DNA from: Mesostigma viride
Lineage: Eukaryota; Streptophyta; Mesostigmatophyceae; Mesostigmatales; Mesostigmataceae
Length of the DNA: 64,000 nt
Assembly: GCA_009746045.1 (NCBI GenBank)
Contig: RPFO01000165.1
Coordinates: forward strand, 1,594,046-1,658,045
Direction: 5' to 3'
A model generated the notes under the pieces. It made no database searches. It saw only the letters and a list, made by a program, of their open reading frames with translations, and had not been told where the DNA came from. Shown piece by piece: positions 19,458 to 33,274 of the stretch (positions within the stretch are counted from its first letter, which is position 1; the number at the start of each line of letters is the position of its first letter). Both the position numbers and the translations under genes were made by a program.

Positions 19458-21200
19458 CTAGTTCTTCACTGCTGAAAGCGAAACTGAGCGTGCAGAATGC
19501 AACCAGTGCTCCATAGCCTTGCGTTGCGTGGCGGTGAGGTGCTCACCTATGGCCCATATGTGAGAGGCAGCAGGATCTGCGACTGCGGCACTCCTACTGT
19601 CGAGACAAGGCCCCCGGACAGCGGCATCGTGGAAAAGGGAAAATGCGGCTACACCGGGTGTGACGCTCACCTGCTGAATGGCACGGACTGCGCGACCGAC
19701 CGATTGCTGCAGGGTGGGCGCTCCAGCGAACACCGTGCTGGACAACAAGGACGTCATGAGGATAACGCTCCATAGTTGAAGCAGCCGCGATCTCCATGGC
19801 GACCCAGTGCCGCCGGACGCTGTTGGCCGGACACCAGCCGCGTGGGCACTGACAGGCGGTGGCGGTGTGGGGATATCTCCCCCACCCTGGCGCACTTGCA
19901 TTGCGGCCCGCAGAACATACCCAACCTGGAAGGCTGACATGGCTTGCCCAACGAGAGACCACCTAGTGGCCTCTAAAACCCCCTCAGCGGCGGACGCCCC
20001 CACATGGAACCCCATGCTCACCTCCGAAACTCAGCGGGCGGCTGCACCAACAAACCCGTACCGGTGTCCCATACCAAACCCTTGCCCCGGTCCCTGTAGG
20101 CCGATGACCCCTGGTAACTAACCAAGGTGGGAAGAGCGCACATAGGCTTACCTACGTGATTGACGGGTGCGTAAGGGTGCCGATCGGCGACATCTACACG
20201 CTGCGTGACCAAATGTGGTGGCAGCGCCACCTCCGCGGGCATGCCGTCGTGCTGTCGTGTGATCGCATCTACCACTGCCTGGATGGTGGTGGTGAGTGCA
20301 AGGTTGGTCCAGAATGCGCGGTACCTGTGGGTGAGCCCGCCCAATCCTGCATTGTCGCACGTGACTGGGCCCCTAAGATGTCCACGATCTGGGCCCAGTC
20401 CTTCCTCACTACCTCGTGAGGGCTGTCGTCGGCCACCACGTTCTCAAAAAGATACGCTAGTGGCTGGTCCTGCAGCTGCTGCAAGAGTCCAACGACTCGA
20501 AGCAGATCCCAAAACAACCCGCTCCTAGGATCCGCAAGCCCGCGTCCTACGCCGGCCTGACTCAACCCTTGACATTCCCAGCCCGCGAGGACGAGGTCTA
20601 TCCTCTTGTGCCGCCTCAAAAGGCCTCGCACATGAACCTCCCCAATAGCACGGATATCCTGAGGGCACTCCCCAAACGGATCTGTCCACGCAGACGGAGG
20701 AACTGAGATGGATACAGGGCAGACAGCTGGGCACAGTGATGCCTATACACTGCCCGAGCGGTAGGAGACGGCTCTACGGCGATCAACGTGTGGCACGTAC
20801 CGCCTGCAGCGAGAAAGCCAGCCAGCCCCCCTCCCATCCCAGCAAACAATTCTAGCAATACAACCCCTTCGGACAAGACCCGCGACTCTGCCACAACATC
20901 GGCACAGAAGTTACCTTCGGTTGTCGCGACAGCCACTTGGGACTGCGATTGCCGCGGGAGATGAGAGAGTTGTTGCTGCCGCACCGCGTTGGTGACGTGC
21001 TGACGCAAAAGGGCCTGCCGCGCTTGCGGCTGCTGTCGCGCCGCCCACGTGCTCTGCAATGAGGCCCGTCCCACCAGCGCTGTTGGGATGCACGGCCGAT
21101 GCTTATCACGCACAGCCCCCCCAGCTGCCGTGACCTCCCCCATCCGTACCTCCACCACCGCGTCGCGAGCCAGCCTCGACCCGGTTGACCGTCGAGACAC
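19458..21200 (-). pseudogene. C5-cytosine DNA methyltransferase domain inside the gypsy polyprotein, frameshifted
   Basis: Four overlapping frames line up with one C5-methyltransferase. Frame 1 (21200-20616): motif I VLLELFAGMGG at residues 115-124, followed by VEPSPTARAVYRHHC. Frame 2 (about 20703-20269): motif IV LAGWECQGLSQAG at 20551-20586 with the catalytic Cys, then GLADPRSGLFWDLLRVV and motif VI FENV. Frame 3 (20344-20018): HRYRAFWTNL, then LPTLVSYQGSSAYRDRGKGLVWDTG. Frame 4 (20021-19458): MGFHVGAS...RWSLVGQAM, the C-terminal SAM-site motif. Breaks lie near 20703, 20360 and 20020. The canonical Pro-Cys of motif IV is Glu-Cys. The domain lies between protease and RT in pol sense, so it was made as part of the polyprotein. 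Frame 4 continues into a hydrophobic segment (LWSVILMTSLLSSTVFAG) before RT. Confidence 0.88.
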
Positions 21201-22326
21201 GCACTGCCCCAGTGTCCGAGCTGTAGCAGCTCACCGGGATGCTTGCTTGGCGCATGGCGTCACCGTCTCTGTCAACGATGTACACCGCGCGGCCTTCCCA
21301 CATGCGTACCTCGAGCCGCATGGGAAACATGACCTCCATGCCGACCAGCACGTCATACGATGACTGCTCGGTCACAAGGGCATTCACAGGGATGCAGGCC
21401 ATGTCGGATGGCCTGAGCGGGTTGAGGATGACCATTACCTGGACCGCAGTCATGGCAAAGGGTTTAGCGGCAGGGCCCTGCCAGCCCGCCACGGACACAT
21501 GACTGTCCCGCAGCCCGCCATTCTCCCTGGTTAGGTTGAGCAACTGGGCCAGCCGAGCACTGATGACGAGTGGCTGGGCCCCGCTGTCCAGTTTCACGAC
21601 CAATTCATGGTCAGTACTGTAGACCACGTTGCTCAGGGGCTCCCCGTGCCCCTGCGCCTGAAACGCCATTGCTGGCTCACCATCCGGATATGAGGTGACA
21701 GTGGGTGCCCTAGGCACTACGCACGCCCGCTGCGCGTTGTCCAAGACACCATGAGCGACATGACCCACGACTACCGAAGCCGATGCAGGGCGATGCCCAA
21801 CAAATGTGGCTGTCTCAGCGTTGTGCAACCTACGGGCGTCCATTGTGTCAGCGTACCGCTGTACCTCTGACGCATGCGACCCGAGCACCTCCACGGCCCG
21901 CTGACCGAACCACTCGACCACTTGCCGGGGAGTGTATGCAGGCGTGTCCACGACCGATGGCATAGGGTATAATGGCAACAACCTGCGCCGCTGCTCTGCC
22001 CCAGCAGGATTGTCGTGTTCCAGGGTGGAGCCGGTCCGAGCGGGAGCCATGCGAAAGGACTGAGGCAACTGCCCCACAGTCTCACTTGGCTGCCCCACCT
22101 GAAACGACGGTGGTGCACGTGCTTGCTTCCCGCGCGCGCCAACTGCGTGGATGTCCAACGCCATCACGTCGGCTGGCCGCCAGAAGTCCTCGTCCCTGTA
22201 TTGAACCTGCGATCCCCCATCCTCCCTTTCACGCCCCCCGCCTCGCCCGTCGGCTGAATGATGACCACCCCCGCGTCCACCTTCTTGTCCTCCACGTCCG
22301 CAAAGTGCACCCCCGGCGCTGGGCAC
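21106..22326 (-). CDS. Gypsy aspartic protease region
   Basis: 406 residues in the -1 frame relative to gag, overlapping gag by 163 nt, so the gag/pol junction could use -1 frameshifting or be another mutation. The retropepsin core: ELVVKLDSGAQPLVISARLAQLLNL (active-site DSG), and YDVLVGMEVMFPM in place of the usual ILGMDWL. The ~190 residues before it are Pro/Arg-rich linker (YPMPSVVDTPAYTPRQVVEWFGQRAVEVL). It overlaps the methyltransferase ORF at its C-terminus in a third frame. Confidence 0.85.
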   Translation of the reverse strand: MPSAGGALCGRGGQEGGRGGGHHSADGRGGGREREDGGSQVQYRDEDFWRPADVMALDIHAVGARGKQARAPPSFQVGQPSETVGQLPQSFRMAPARTGSTLEHDNPAGAEQRRRLLPLYPMPSVVDTPAYTPRQVVEWFGQRAVEVLGSHASEVQRYADTMDARRLHNAETATFVGHRPASASVVVGHVAHGVLDNAQRACVVPRAPTVTSYPDGEPAMAFQAQGHGEPLSNVVYSTDHELVVKLDSGAQPLVISARLAQLLNLTRENGGLRDSHVSVAGWQGPAAKPFAMTAVQVMVILNPLRPSDMACIPVNALVTEQSSYDVLVGMEVMFPMRLEVRMWEGRAVYIVDRDGDAMRQASIPVSCYSSDTGAVRVSTVNRVEAGSRRGGGGTDGGGHGSWGGCA

Positions 22327-24140
22327 TGCCCCGCCAGATGGGTGCGGACCGTTGCCGGGTGTGACTTCTTACACGCCTTGGGACAATCACGTTTGATGTG
22401 CCCATCCTGACCGCACAGGAAGCAGCCCGATTTGCGCGCATCCGTCCTACCCGTCTGTGAGGACGTGCCCCCCCCAGCTCGCGTCGGGGCGGCAGCGTCC
22501 TTGTTGCCGCCAGCGGCGTTACCCTGGGTTGCATCATGCGATGAGGCGTTGCGAGACCCCCCTTGGTTCCTGCTAGCACCGTGGCCGCCTTGCGGGCGCG
22601 CTTGTCTTGTGGCAGACGACTCACCCGACTTGGCCTTGGTCAGCGCGTCGACCTTGGCCTGCAGCTCGGCCACCACCGTGCTTACCGAGATCCGGCCTTG
22701 CGCGTGTCGTCGCATCATGGCCCTGACCTCAATGCACAGTGACCGCAATCGCCACGGCTGGCCGTTGGGCGGCGTGGGCAGCTCCATCTCCTTGGAGCCT
22801 AGCGCTTGCAGCCATTTCTGACACGCCAGCTTTTCGGACCAGTCCTCCACTTCGCCGGCGAACTCCATGAGGCGCTCGTAAGATTGCTCCGGGGTTTCAC
22901 CCTCGGCTATCTTGAAACTGCGCCACTCACGCTCTGCCTTGATGGTCTCCACCGGGTATTCCTGGCGAAGGAGGCCCCACAGTTCCTCGGCAGGGTCGAC
23001 ACCATACATGATGTTGTCATAGTCGGGCTGGCCACGCCCGTCGAAGCCGAACCACACGTCCGTGTGACGCGTGTACAGCGAGACCTCTCTCCACTGCTCC
23101 ACCAGCCTAGCCACTCGCCTCAGCGTAAGGCCGTGAAAGAAGAAATGCATGTTGTTCATCACAAACTCATGCATTACAGCGCCTTGCGTAGTCATGTATT
23201 GCAGATCAATCCATGACTTGTACGCGTTGTAGGCCTGCGCCAGCGTGGCCAGATTGCCGGTTGTGGAGAACTTCTCGCGCATGTCCACCCGTGGTAGGGT
23301 GGGCATCTTCGCGCCTTCAGGTATGAGGCGCACCCTTTGCGGGTACTGCACCCCATCGGCATCCTCCGGCGGTCGCTGAGCTGCGCGTCCCTGCGCCAGC
23401 GTGCTTGGGCGTGCTGCCTCCCGTACTCGGAAAGCCAGCGGCGTGGTTATGTCCTCCATGGGCGGAATGCGCCCGATTGGCACACTTGACCACCGTGCAG
23501 TCGACCCGCCGGTCAGCGCCCCACCGCCTCGCCCAAACGGAATTGAGACCCCGCCTGGCAGCATGCGTCCTGGTGCACCCCTGCGTGGGTCCATCGCGCG
23601 CGCCAGCCCTGCCCCGTTCTCCTCGTGCAATCCGTCTCGCGCTTGATCGAAAGGCAGGCGCCTGGGCGCCAGCGTATACTCGCCCCGTGGCTGACCATCC
23701 GCCTCACCAAGCAAGTCGTGTTGGGTTAGCGACCCAGCCAAAACCCCCGGTTCCATCGGAGCCCTTCCCGCCGCATTACCTGAGGTTGGCGGCTGGTCCC
23801 GCTCCCTCGGCTCCGCGGCAACACCACTGGGGCCCGGCATCGATGCCTGCCCGTCCCATGGTGTGGACTGCAGATGACGACCCTCTACGGCCACCAATCT
23901 GTCGGTCACTTCCCGCATCTGCAGCGCCAGTTGCTGCTGCAACTGTTGCGACTGTTGCTGCATCTGCGCTTGCATCTGCGCGAACAGCGCCACCATACTC
24001 AGCGGCGCTTCTTGGTCGCGACTCTCACCCACTGCGGGTACGGCGGGAGGAATCCCGCCATTCGACCCCGGAGCGGACGTGTCGGCATCTGCTCTATTTG
24101 CATCCGCCATGGCTCGAGTCTGCGCTCGCGTCAGTGGCAT
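22164..24140 (-). CDS. Gypsy Gag
   Basis: 658 residues from ATG 24140 (MPLTRAQTRAMADANRAD); a second Met ten residues on (24110) is an alternative start. A Gln-rich coiled-coil-like stretch (AQMQAQMQQQSQQLQQQLALQMREV) lies near 60-85. The retrotransposon gag capsid domain is at about 305-480 (YNAYKSWIDLQY, FFFHGLTLRRVARLVEQW, AEREWRSFKIAEGETPEQSY). A Ser/Gly-rich linker leads to one CCHC knuckle, CFLCGQDGHIKRDC. The frame is intact. The start lies only about 40 bp from the border of the 10.8 kb insertion, which separates gag from its leader. Confidence 0.9.
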   Translation of the reverse strand: MPLTRAQTRAMADANRADADTSAPGSNGGIPPAVPAVGESRDQEAPLSMVALFAQMQAQMQQQSQQLQQQLALQMREVTDRLVAVEGRHLQSTPWDGQASMPGPSGVAAEPRERDQPPTSGNAAGRAPMEPGVLAGSLTQHDLLGEADGQPRGEYTLAPRRLPFDQARDGLHEENGAGLARAMDPRRGAPGRMLPGGVSIPFGRGGGALTGGSTARWSSVPIGRIPPMEDITTPLAFRVREAARPSTLAQGRAAQRPPEDADGVQYPQRVRLIPEGAKMPTLPRVDMREKFSTTGNLATLAQAYNAYKSWIDLQYMTTQGAVMHEFVMNNMHFFFHGLTLRRVARLVEQWREVSLYTRHTDVWFGFDGRGQPDYDNIMYGVDPAEELWGLLRQEYPVETIKAEREWRSFKIAEGETPEQSYERLMEFAGEVEDWSEKLACQKWLQALGSKEMELPTPPNGQPWRLRSLCIEVRAMMRRHAQGRISVSTVVAELQAKVDALTKAKSGESSATRQARPQGGHGASRNQGGSRNASSHDATQGNAAGGNKDAAAPTRAGGGTSSQTGRTDARKSGCFLCGQDGHIKRDCPKACKKSHPATVRTHLAGQCPAPGVHFADVEDKKVDAGVVIIQPTGEAGGVKGRMGDRRFNTGTRTSGGQPT

Positions 24141-24195
24141 GCACCAGCTGACCGATGGGCAAAACAAGAACCAACAAGCCTAGCCCCTAAATGGG

Positions 24196-25633
24196 CAGAA
24201 ATACTGCCGATGCATCGGCTGTAACTTCACAATTTTGCAAACCAGATGCCATCCAACCCACCCATATCCAATGGCTGTCCTTGGGGGCCAAGCATGTCCA
24301 TGAGTTGCCCTTCGGGTTGGTATATGACAACCTTAAATTTATGCAGGGTAGGCCATGTATAACTGCCGTCAAAGTCAGGGGGGTCAAGACGAGCGTTTTC
24401 ATTTTTGGTAGAATGTGCATTTTGAATTATGTTGTAAGAGCTAGGCACCTACCACTTCAGGGATGATAAACAATTAGTTGCTGAACAGTTTGAGCCATTG
24501 GGGCATCATTTGGGTGGGTATACCAGCAGTTACACCCAGTACAGCCCATAGGGGTACCGTTGGTAAAAAGCAACCAAGGGGGTAGGAGTGGGCATACTAC
24601 CTACTAATACCTACTAATGTGGCCCCCAACCATGCCACACAATACGTTTCCCTTCCACAATGATGGGGAAACATAACTGCATCATCACACTGCCCTTACA
24701 TGGCACCTATGTGCTGGTGCCACCTTGTCCATGCACGTAGGTAACGTGGTACGGATACCCTACGCAAGGCATGCATTCTAGGAGGCAGCCACCAACAAAC
24801 TAGTGATTTTAAGCCTATTTCAGCTTGCCCTAGCAAGGATTAACTAGGCCTAAGCTGCTATAGCTTGCCAGGTGATGGCCAGCACACCTGGTGGCACATG
24901 CTGACAATGGGAAGCTTCTACTCACCGGTTACATGCGTGATGATGCCACAGAGACCAGCCAACTGCCTCACACTCATGCAATATGTGTGTGGGAAATGTA
25001 TAGCAAACATATATGGAGGTATTCAAACCCATACAGCCTCTAAAACTTTTCACCATCACCCTGTGGCAGGTCAACTGACTGAGGGAAGCATCTAAGAAGG
25101 GTGTTTTAGAAAGGGGCCAGGCCAGGGTCAAGAAAGAGCATGAATAATGCAAAAAGAATGTGCTACACAAGCTAGAACGTATATATAAACGTCAAACATC
25201 GATAGGAAAACGATAACTCAGCTTTACCAGGCATGGACGGCGTTACCTTGGCCCAGGCGGTGGCCGCAAAATGGCGCATTTCGGCACACCAAAGTTGTGC
25301 AGCATGGTCGCTGGATTCGGCGATTTCTGGCCACCCTTGCACGTTTACGACTACTATGTATCATAAAAAGTACAAAGAAACCAATATATCCTTTAAAATA
25401 CGCCGGAAAGTTATTGCTGTCAACGTTTCTATCGTCCGGCCTGATCGCAGTTTTTTCCAGCAAGAACGCTGCCGACACCTATCAAATGGCATTCCCGCGA
25501 ACCAAAAATTGGCCTGTATCATCTTTAGGACGTATAAAATCAATTTCCTGATTTTGGTCAGAAAATTCGAACGAAAACGTAAATGCCATGCGTGGGCGCA
25601 AGCCGCCATGGCCAGGTCGTCGTTTTCCGGAAT
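24196..25633. other. Non-coding stretch left of the 210-bp inverted repeat
   Basis: No ORF with recognisable content, no tandem repeat, no RNA gene seen. AT-richer than the neighbouring gypsy gag. Confidence 0.5.
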
Positions 25634-25843
25634 GGAAGCGCATAATTTGGCTCTGATGACACAAACTCTAGTGCGGGGGTGAGTGCGGGGTTCCGGGACA
25701 CCACCGCACTAAGTCCGACGCGCCTGCCCAGGCCACGCCGCGCCGGACCGGCACACGAGTTACGCGGGAAAAAAGGGCCTGCCGCGCCAATTACTGTAGG
25801 ACTTGGCTAATTTCTTTGTTGACTACAAGCGCAGTCAAGGATG
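25634..25843 (+). repeat. Left 210-bp inverted repeat
   Basis: Perfect inverted partner of 34510-34719. The identity implies recent formation or ongoing conversion. Confidence 0.9.
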
Positions 25844-28790
25844 CAATTGGCATCATTGCATTATTTTTGCCAAGGTGCTGGCAATTTACGCTTGAAGGTG
25901 GCAAAAATCTGGTTTCTTTGTGATGCAGTAGTGACTATTGCCTGGCAATTGCGCAGCCGGGAAGTTGGGCGACGAGAATGCCATGGTTGTTCTAAAGTAT
26001 AATCATCGGACCCTAATTTGTCTGAAGTAGGAGACAAACAGTCTTTGACGTCCCTGGGATCCATAGCAATAAAAATTCTGCTTTCTCTACTCGCAGTAAT
26101 GTCGGCACACTTAGTTTCCTCTTCGAATCGATCTTTTGTCTGGCAATCTTTCCCTCTCTCGTTTTTTTCTCCCTCCCTCCCTCCCTTGCTCGCTCCCTCC
26201 CTCCGTCTCATGCGTTCCTCCAACGTCCCGTCCTGTCTTCTTCCCCCCACCCTGCCTTCTCTCGTTAGCTTCCGAGCTTTTTATGCATTGCCTCTCCATA
26301 CCTCGCTACCAAGTTTCCAAGTAGACCTTGAAGAGATATACCGGGAAATGCGTCTGGACGCGGTCATCGTGCGCGCCTTTCTCTTCTGATTTTCTGCGTA
26401 AAGCTTGGTAGCACACCTTGTCGGCCCTCGCGGAACTGTCAGCCCGTATCTGGGAACTGGACCACATGTATCTGTTACAGTATCTTGCTTATTTTGCGTA
26501 GGTTGCTAGTGTTGCTGTATCCTTCAAGTTTAGTGTTGCAGAGTGTGACTGACCACTGTATCATTTGGTGATGGGTTTGTTGAATGCTGGGTTTGTTCTT
26601 GTATGAGTGTTTGTATAGGGATCCTTGTGTCCTAAAGTAGAAAGCTTGTCGTTGATACTGCTTCTTCTTTTTTTGGAGTAGCCCTTGGGACATGCAGGCA
26701 AGGATGGCATTACAAATATCAATGAAATACAGTACCAAGCTTTTTACCACTGACGTGCATTGTAAAATAGGTGCAGGCAACTGCCGTGCACATGCCGTGC
26801 CTGAAAATTGTTGAGCCCATGGTGAGCTTTTTTTCTTATTTGGTAATTACAGCGTCAATACGTTGTCTAATGTCAACCAACGTGGATCGACCTGGGCTGA
26901 GGTTGTCAGTGTGTGCGTAAATGTAAAGCACACATGTATGGCTCGCATGTTTGGGAGCCGATCCTAGCCGAATCACACTTTGTTGGCACCCATGCCTGCA
27001 GCTAGTGGGGTCTTTGTGGCTAGGTACCTTGGGACAGTGTTGGGGTTGGCTAGCTAGACTACGTGCAAGATGATTCCACCACTGGCCATCAGTGGCTCGG
27101 TCCTTAGAGCAGCCAACATACCAGCATACTCGCGCATATTTCAGCTTTAGCACACCCACAGTTTGCCATAGTCCAACGAGCGTTGAACGCAGCTGTGGCC
27201 TGCCTTCGGGCATGAGTGAGGACGCAGGTGTCTTTGCCCCTTTCCCACTGTGCAACTTACAGGGACTGGAAAGCACTCTAGGTGCTACATGCCCACCCCA
27301 CCGAGGCATGCTATAATTTCAAAGAGACAACCAGCGCAGGCCAGAAATCGGGAGAATCCGGACCATGGTAGCTCGAGCCTGCCGTTATCTTTTCCGCGTT
27401 TTCGAGTCGTTCAGGATGATGAAGATGAATGGTGATGGAAATGTGTATCCTTGTGCATTGAAATTATGGCTGGCTTACGTGTGGAGCGACTAGATGACCT
27501 AGACGGTGGGGCCGGAAACAGCATGCTTGATCAGGGCGTGTGTTTCTAGCCTAACTGGCCGGGAGTGTCTAGTGGTGAGCACCATTGCTGCGATCGCTCT
27601 CCCACCATTTACGAGGAAATACCCGCAAATGGAAAACCACTGAAAAGGTCTAGCTAGTCAGTCATCACGTTAGCCATGCCATGATTCCAAACGTCCAAGA
27701 ACTGCACACGGTGCAAAGGCAAAAAGCCGGAGGACAGCACTTTCAAATGTGCGGCGGGATAATTTATTTAATTTAATTTTAGAGCAGGAAACATGTTCCT
27801 GTCATCCATGAGATAGCGGCCATTGGCATTGTGAGGATGGATGCACGTCAGATCATATAGTAAGAATTTGGACAATCAAGAATGTGTTTGACGCTCTTTC
27901 AACCCAAATTAAGGTTTGACTGATAATTTGGTCGGGGCTCATTGCTCAACCATTCCAATGGGGATGTATGCTCGTTGACGCAGTCAATCATGACATCTTA
28001 TGATTATTACTTACGGCAACGTGACGTGTGGATCCGCCAATAAATTAGCTATCAAGGTCAACCAGCATCGGTATGCATTATTAAATCAGCAGACGCATGC
28101 ATGTGTTGAATGTTAGCAACGCATACCTTGTGTTGGCCGGCCACCTGCAACTTTACTTACTACTGCAACTTTATTACTGACCAGGTAGATGTTGAAGAAC
28201 CTCACAATCATCCAGTTGTCGCATGGATCCTAGCTAGCCCACGAGGAAAATTTTCAAGGTGCCCAGTTTTATAGCAGTATGCATATAAGACACATGATAC
28301 TGCACCACTGCGGCTAGCTTATGACTGTCCCCATCCCCCCTTCCCCATTCCATCAGGAAATATGCTGACGCTGTCTACGTGTTTATTAATTTATTCATTC
28401 ATGACTGTGTAACATGGCCAACGTGAAGGCAGGCCTTTATGATAATGGGCCCTTCAACTCGAGAGCTCCATCCATTGCAGCCCTTGGGCATTTGCAGCTG
28501 CCAGCTGATAATGCTCCAATATGAGGGTAGTCTTGGAATCTTCATGCCGAAAGCTCGGTCACCACCTCCTGCATTAAGAGCAAATAGACAAGCACTGAGT
28601 TTAGAACCCTGGACTCAACCACACACAAACAATGATTCGTGACAAGCTATGGATGAAAAACTTCAGGAATCTCTTTTTCTATTTGCGTACATATGGGCAT
28701 TACATGCACATGCACAACCACAATACAATAACGGGGGAGAAAAAGGGAAAAGGAAGCCCAGCAGAGAGAGACGCAGTGAGAGGGAGTTCG

Positions 28791-28795
<5 letters not shown>
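25844..28795. other. Non-coding interior of the 9.1-kb unit
   Basis: There is a pyrimidine-rich tract with CCCTCC repeats near 26150-26260 and no convincing gene. It contains one copy of a dispersed repeat (27318-27535) and a short segment near 27680-27740 that is also found at 40652-40720. Confidence 0.5.
27318..27535 (+). repeat. Dispersed repeat, copy 1
   Basis: About 220 bp beginning GACAACCAGCGCAGGCC and including GGTAGCTCGAGCCTGCCG. Found inverted at about 41230-41462 inside the 39260-42692 transposon, and in part at 46078-46235. Confidence 0.8.
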
Positions 28796-31550
<2,755 letters not shown>

Positions 31551-33274
31551 ATGGGGAGAGTTATATTAATGAAAAGAGACAACGAACTTGGAAGCATGGC
31601 ACGCCGAGCCCCCGAGTAAGGTTAAACATTTAGCCACCACGCATTGGGCTTGCCATGAACACCCCATGGAGCGCTATGCTAAGGTTTTCTTGCGACCCCA
31701 TGTTGTGTGTGGCTTGTCAGTAATGTGCTAGTAGGAAAGGACAAGCCACGAGGTTAAGATAAGATTACGCCCGGCATAGGGCTGCCAAACGGGCTCATCT
31801 ACCATAAACGCTGCAATAAGGCTTCTGTAGAATAAAAATCTATTTCCAAGCAAAACCATACCGTAAACCAAAACTAGCAGGCCATAAAGACCAATCACAG
31901 GCCAATCAACAAAACCCAAAGAACATTCAGCCAAAAGAGTTACATTATGCACTACTACAATATTTGATATGGCCTTGGTGAACACCATGAAAGCTAAGGC
32001 AACTAAGAGACCGTGCTTGATAAACGACGCAAATCAGAAAAAGGTTGTTCAATGTATTGATGACATGTAGAGTAAAAACAACACGCGCATACCCAAGCGT
32101 ACCTTTTCTTGGAGCGTACAGCATCCGCGCACCCCGTGCAGTATAAATGAGAGCCAACGAATTGAAGTGGTTCAAGGCCGGCCACAAGTGGATTGTCCGG
32201 ATGGGTGCCCGTGTTGTCACAGCAGCGCCTCCCAGAAATACCTCTGCGAGCACACTTGTAGGAGGCCTTCCTTTTCCTGGTTGCCTTGTTTGTGCCTTCA
32301 CAACTGGGCACTGGTGTTGGATTTTGTCTTGAACTTCCCTGTTTTGGGTCAGCAACATAAGAAATTAAACACGATGTTCAGAAACTAATTACAAGTTACA
32401 ACATAGTCATGGATTTGGTGGGTGCAATTAGCTGGGGACGCCATAAACATAAGTTGCCATTATGAAGCTCACTAACTGCCTTATATGCAAATAACTCCAT
32501 TATCATGGAAAGATGCTTACAACAAGAACATTCCAGACCATGTCGCTACCAAGCATGAGCGAGTTCGAACGGGAAAATGAGATAACGACATGGAAGGGCA
32601 ACGTACGTTGGAAAACGGTTGTCCGCCGTGCTGACCAATCGGTGCCGGCGCTGCCGCAGGTGGAGGTGCTCCAACATGGGAAGGTGGCGGAGAAAGTGGC
32701 GGAGAAGGTGGCGGAGAAGGTGGCGGTGGCGGTGGCGGTGGCGGTGGCGGTGGCGGTGGCGGTGGCGGTGGGGGTGGCGGGGAAGCAGAGAAAGATAATA
32801 CGTGAGAGTACGTAATACGCAAGAGTACGCGTATCCGTAGGCATACGTTTAACATCCGTACGGCAAAGCTGCGTATGATGTATAGTCTGCGTACGAAACG
32901 TATCATATGCCACACTATTTCCCTTTGCGGGGAAGGTGGCGGGGGAGGGGGAGGGATGCTTTCCCCGCGCTGTGAGGAAGGATGCTTGCGTTGCCGCACC
33001 GCTTTACGCCGAGCGAGAAGGCGGCGAACAATACCGCGATGCCTGGGTCGCCGAACTGACTGCCGTTTTGGAGCGATGCATTGTGCCTTGTGCCAAATGC
33101 AGACATGGACATAAGGAGAGCACCTCGGCATATCCCTGCTCAGCAACGCGCAAAAGGAAAAAGGGCAGCGAAGAAAGAAGTTATGAACTACCTCGATCGC
33201 ACCTCAAAATGGCCAAGCAAGTCTAGGCATAGCTGCATGGGGCTGCCAATATAACTCCAAAAATAAACCCTAAC
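31551..33274. other. Gene-poor stretch with protein-like ORF fragments
   Basis: No gene could be assembled. On the plus strand, 32513-32815 begins with MSLPSMSEFERENEITTWKG before entering a GGCGGT microsatellite (32694-32790), and 32936-33226 contains ERCIVPCAKCRHGHKE. These two could be exons of one gene. On the minus strand, about 32110-32310 contains a Cys-rich RRCCDN...LYCTGCAD segment. All are tentative. Confidence 0.3.

Noticed and set aside
22164-22326. Programmed -1 frameshift between gypsy gag and protease
   Set aside because: The frame relation and 163-nt overlap allow it, but no convincing slippery heptamer was found and the same pol has several accidental frameshifts.
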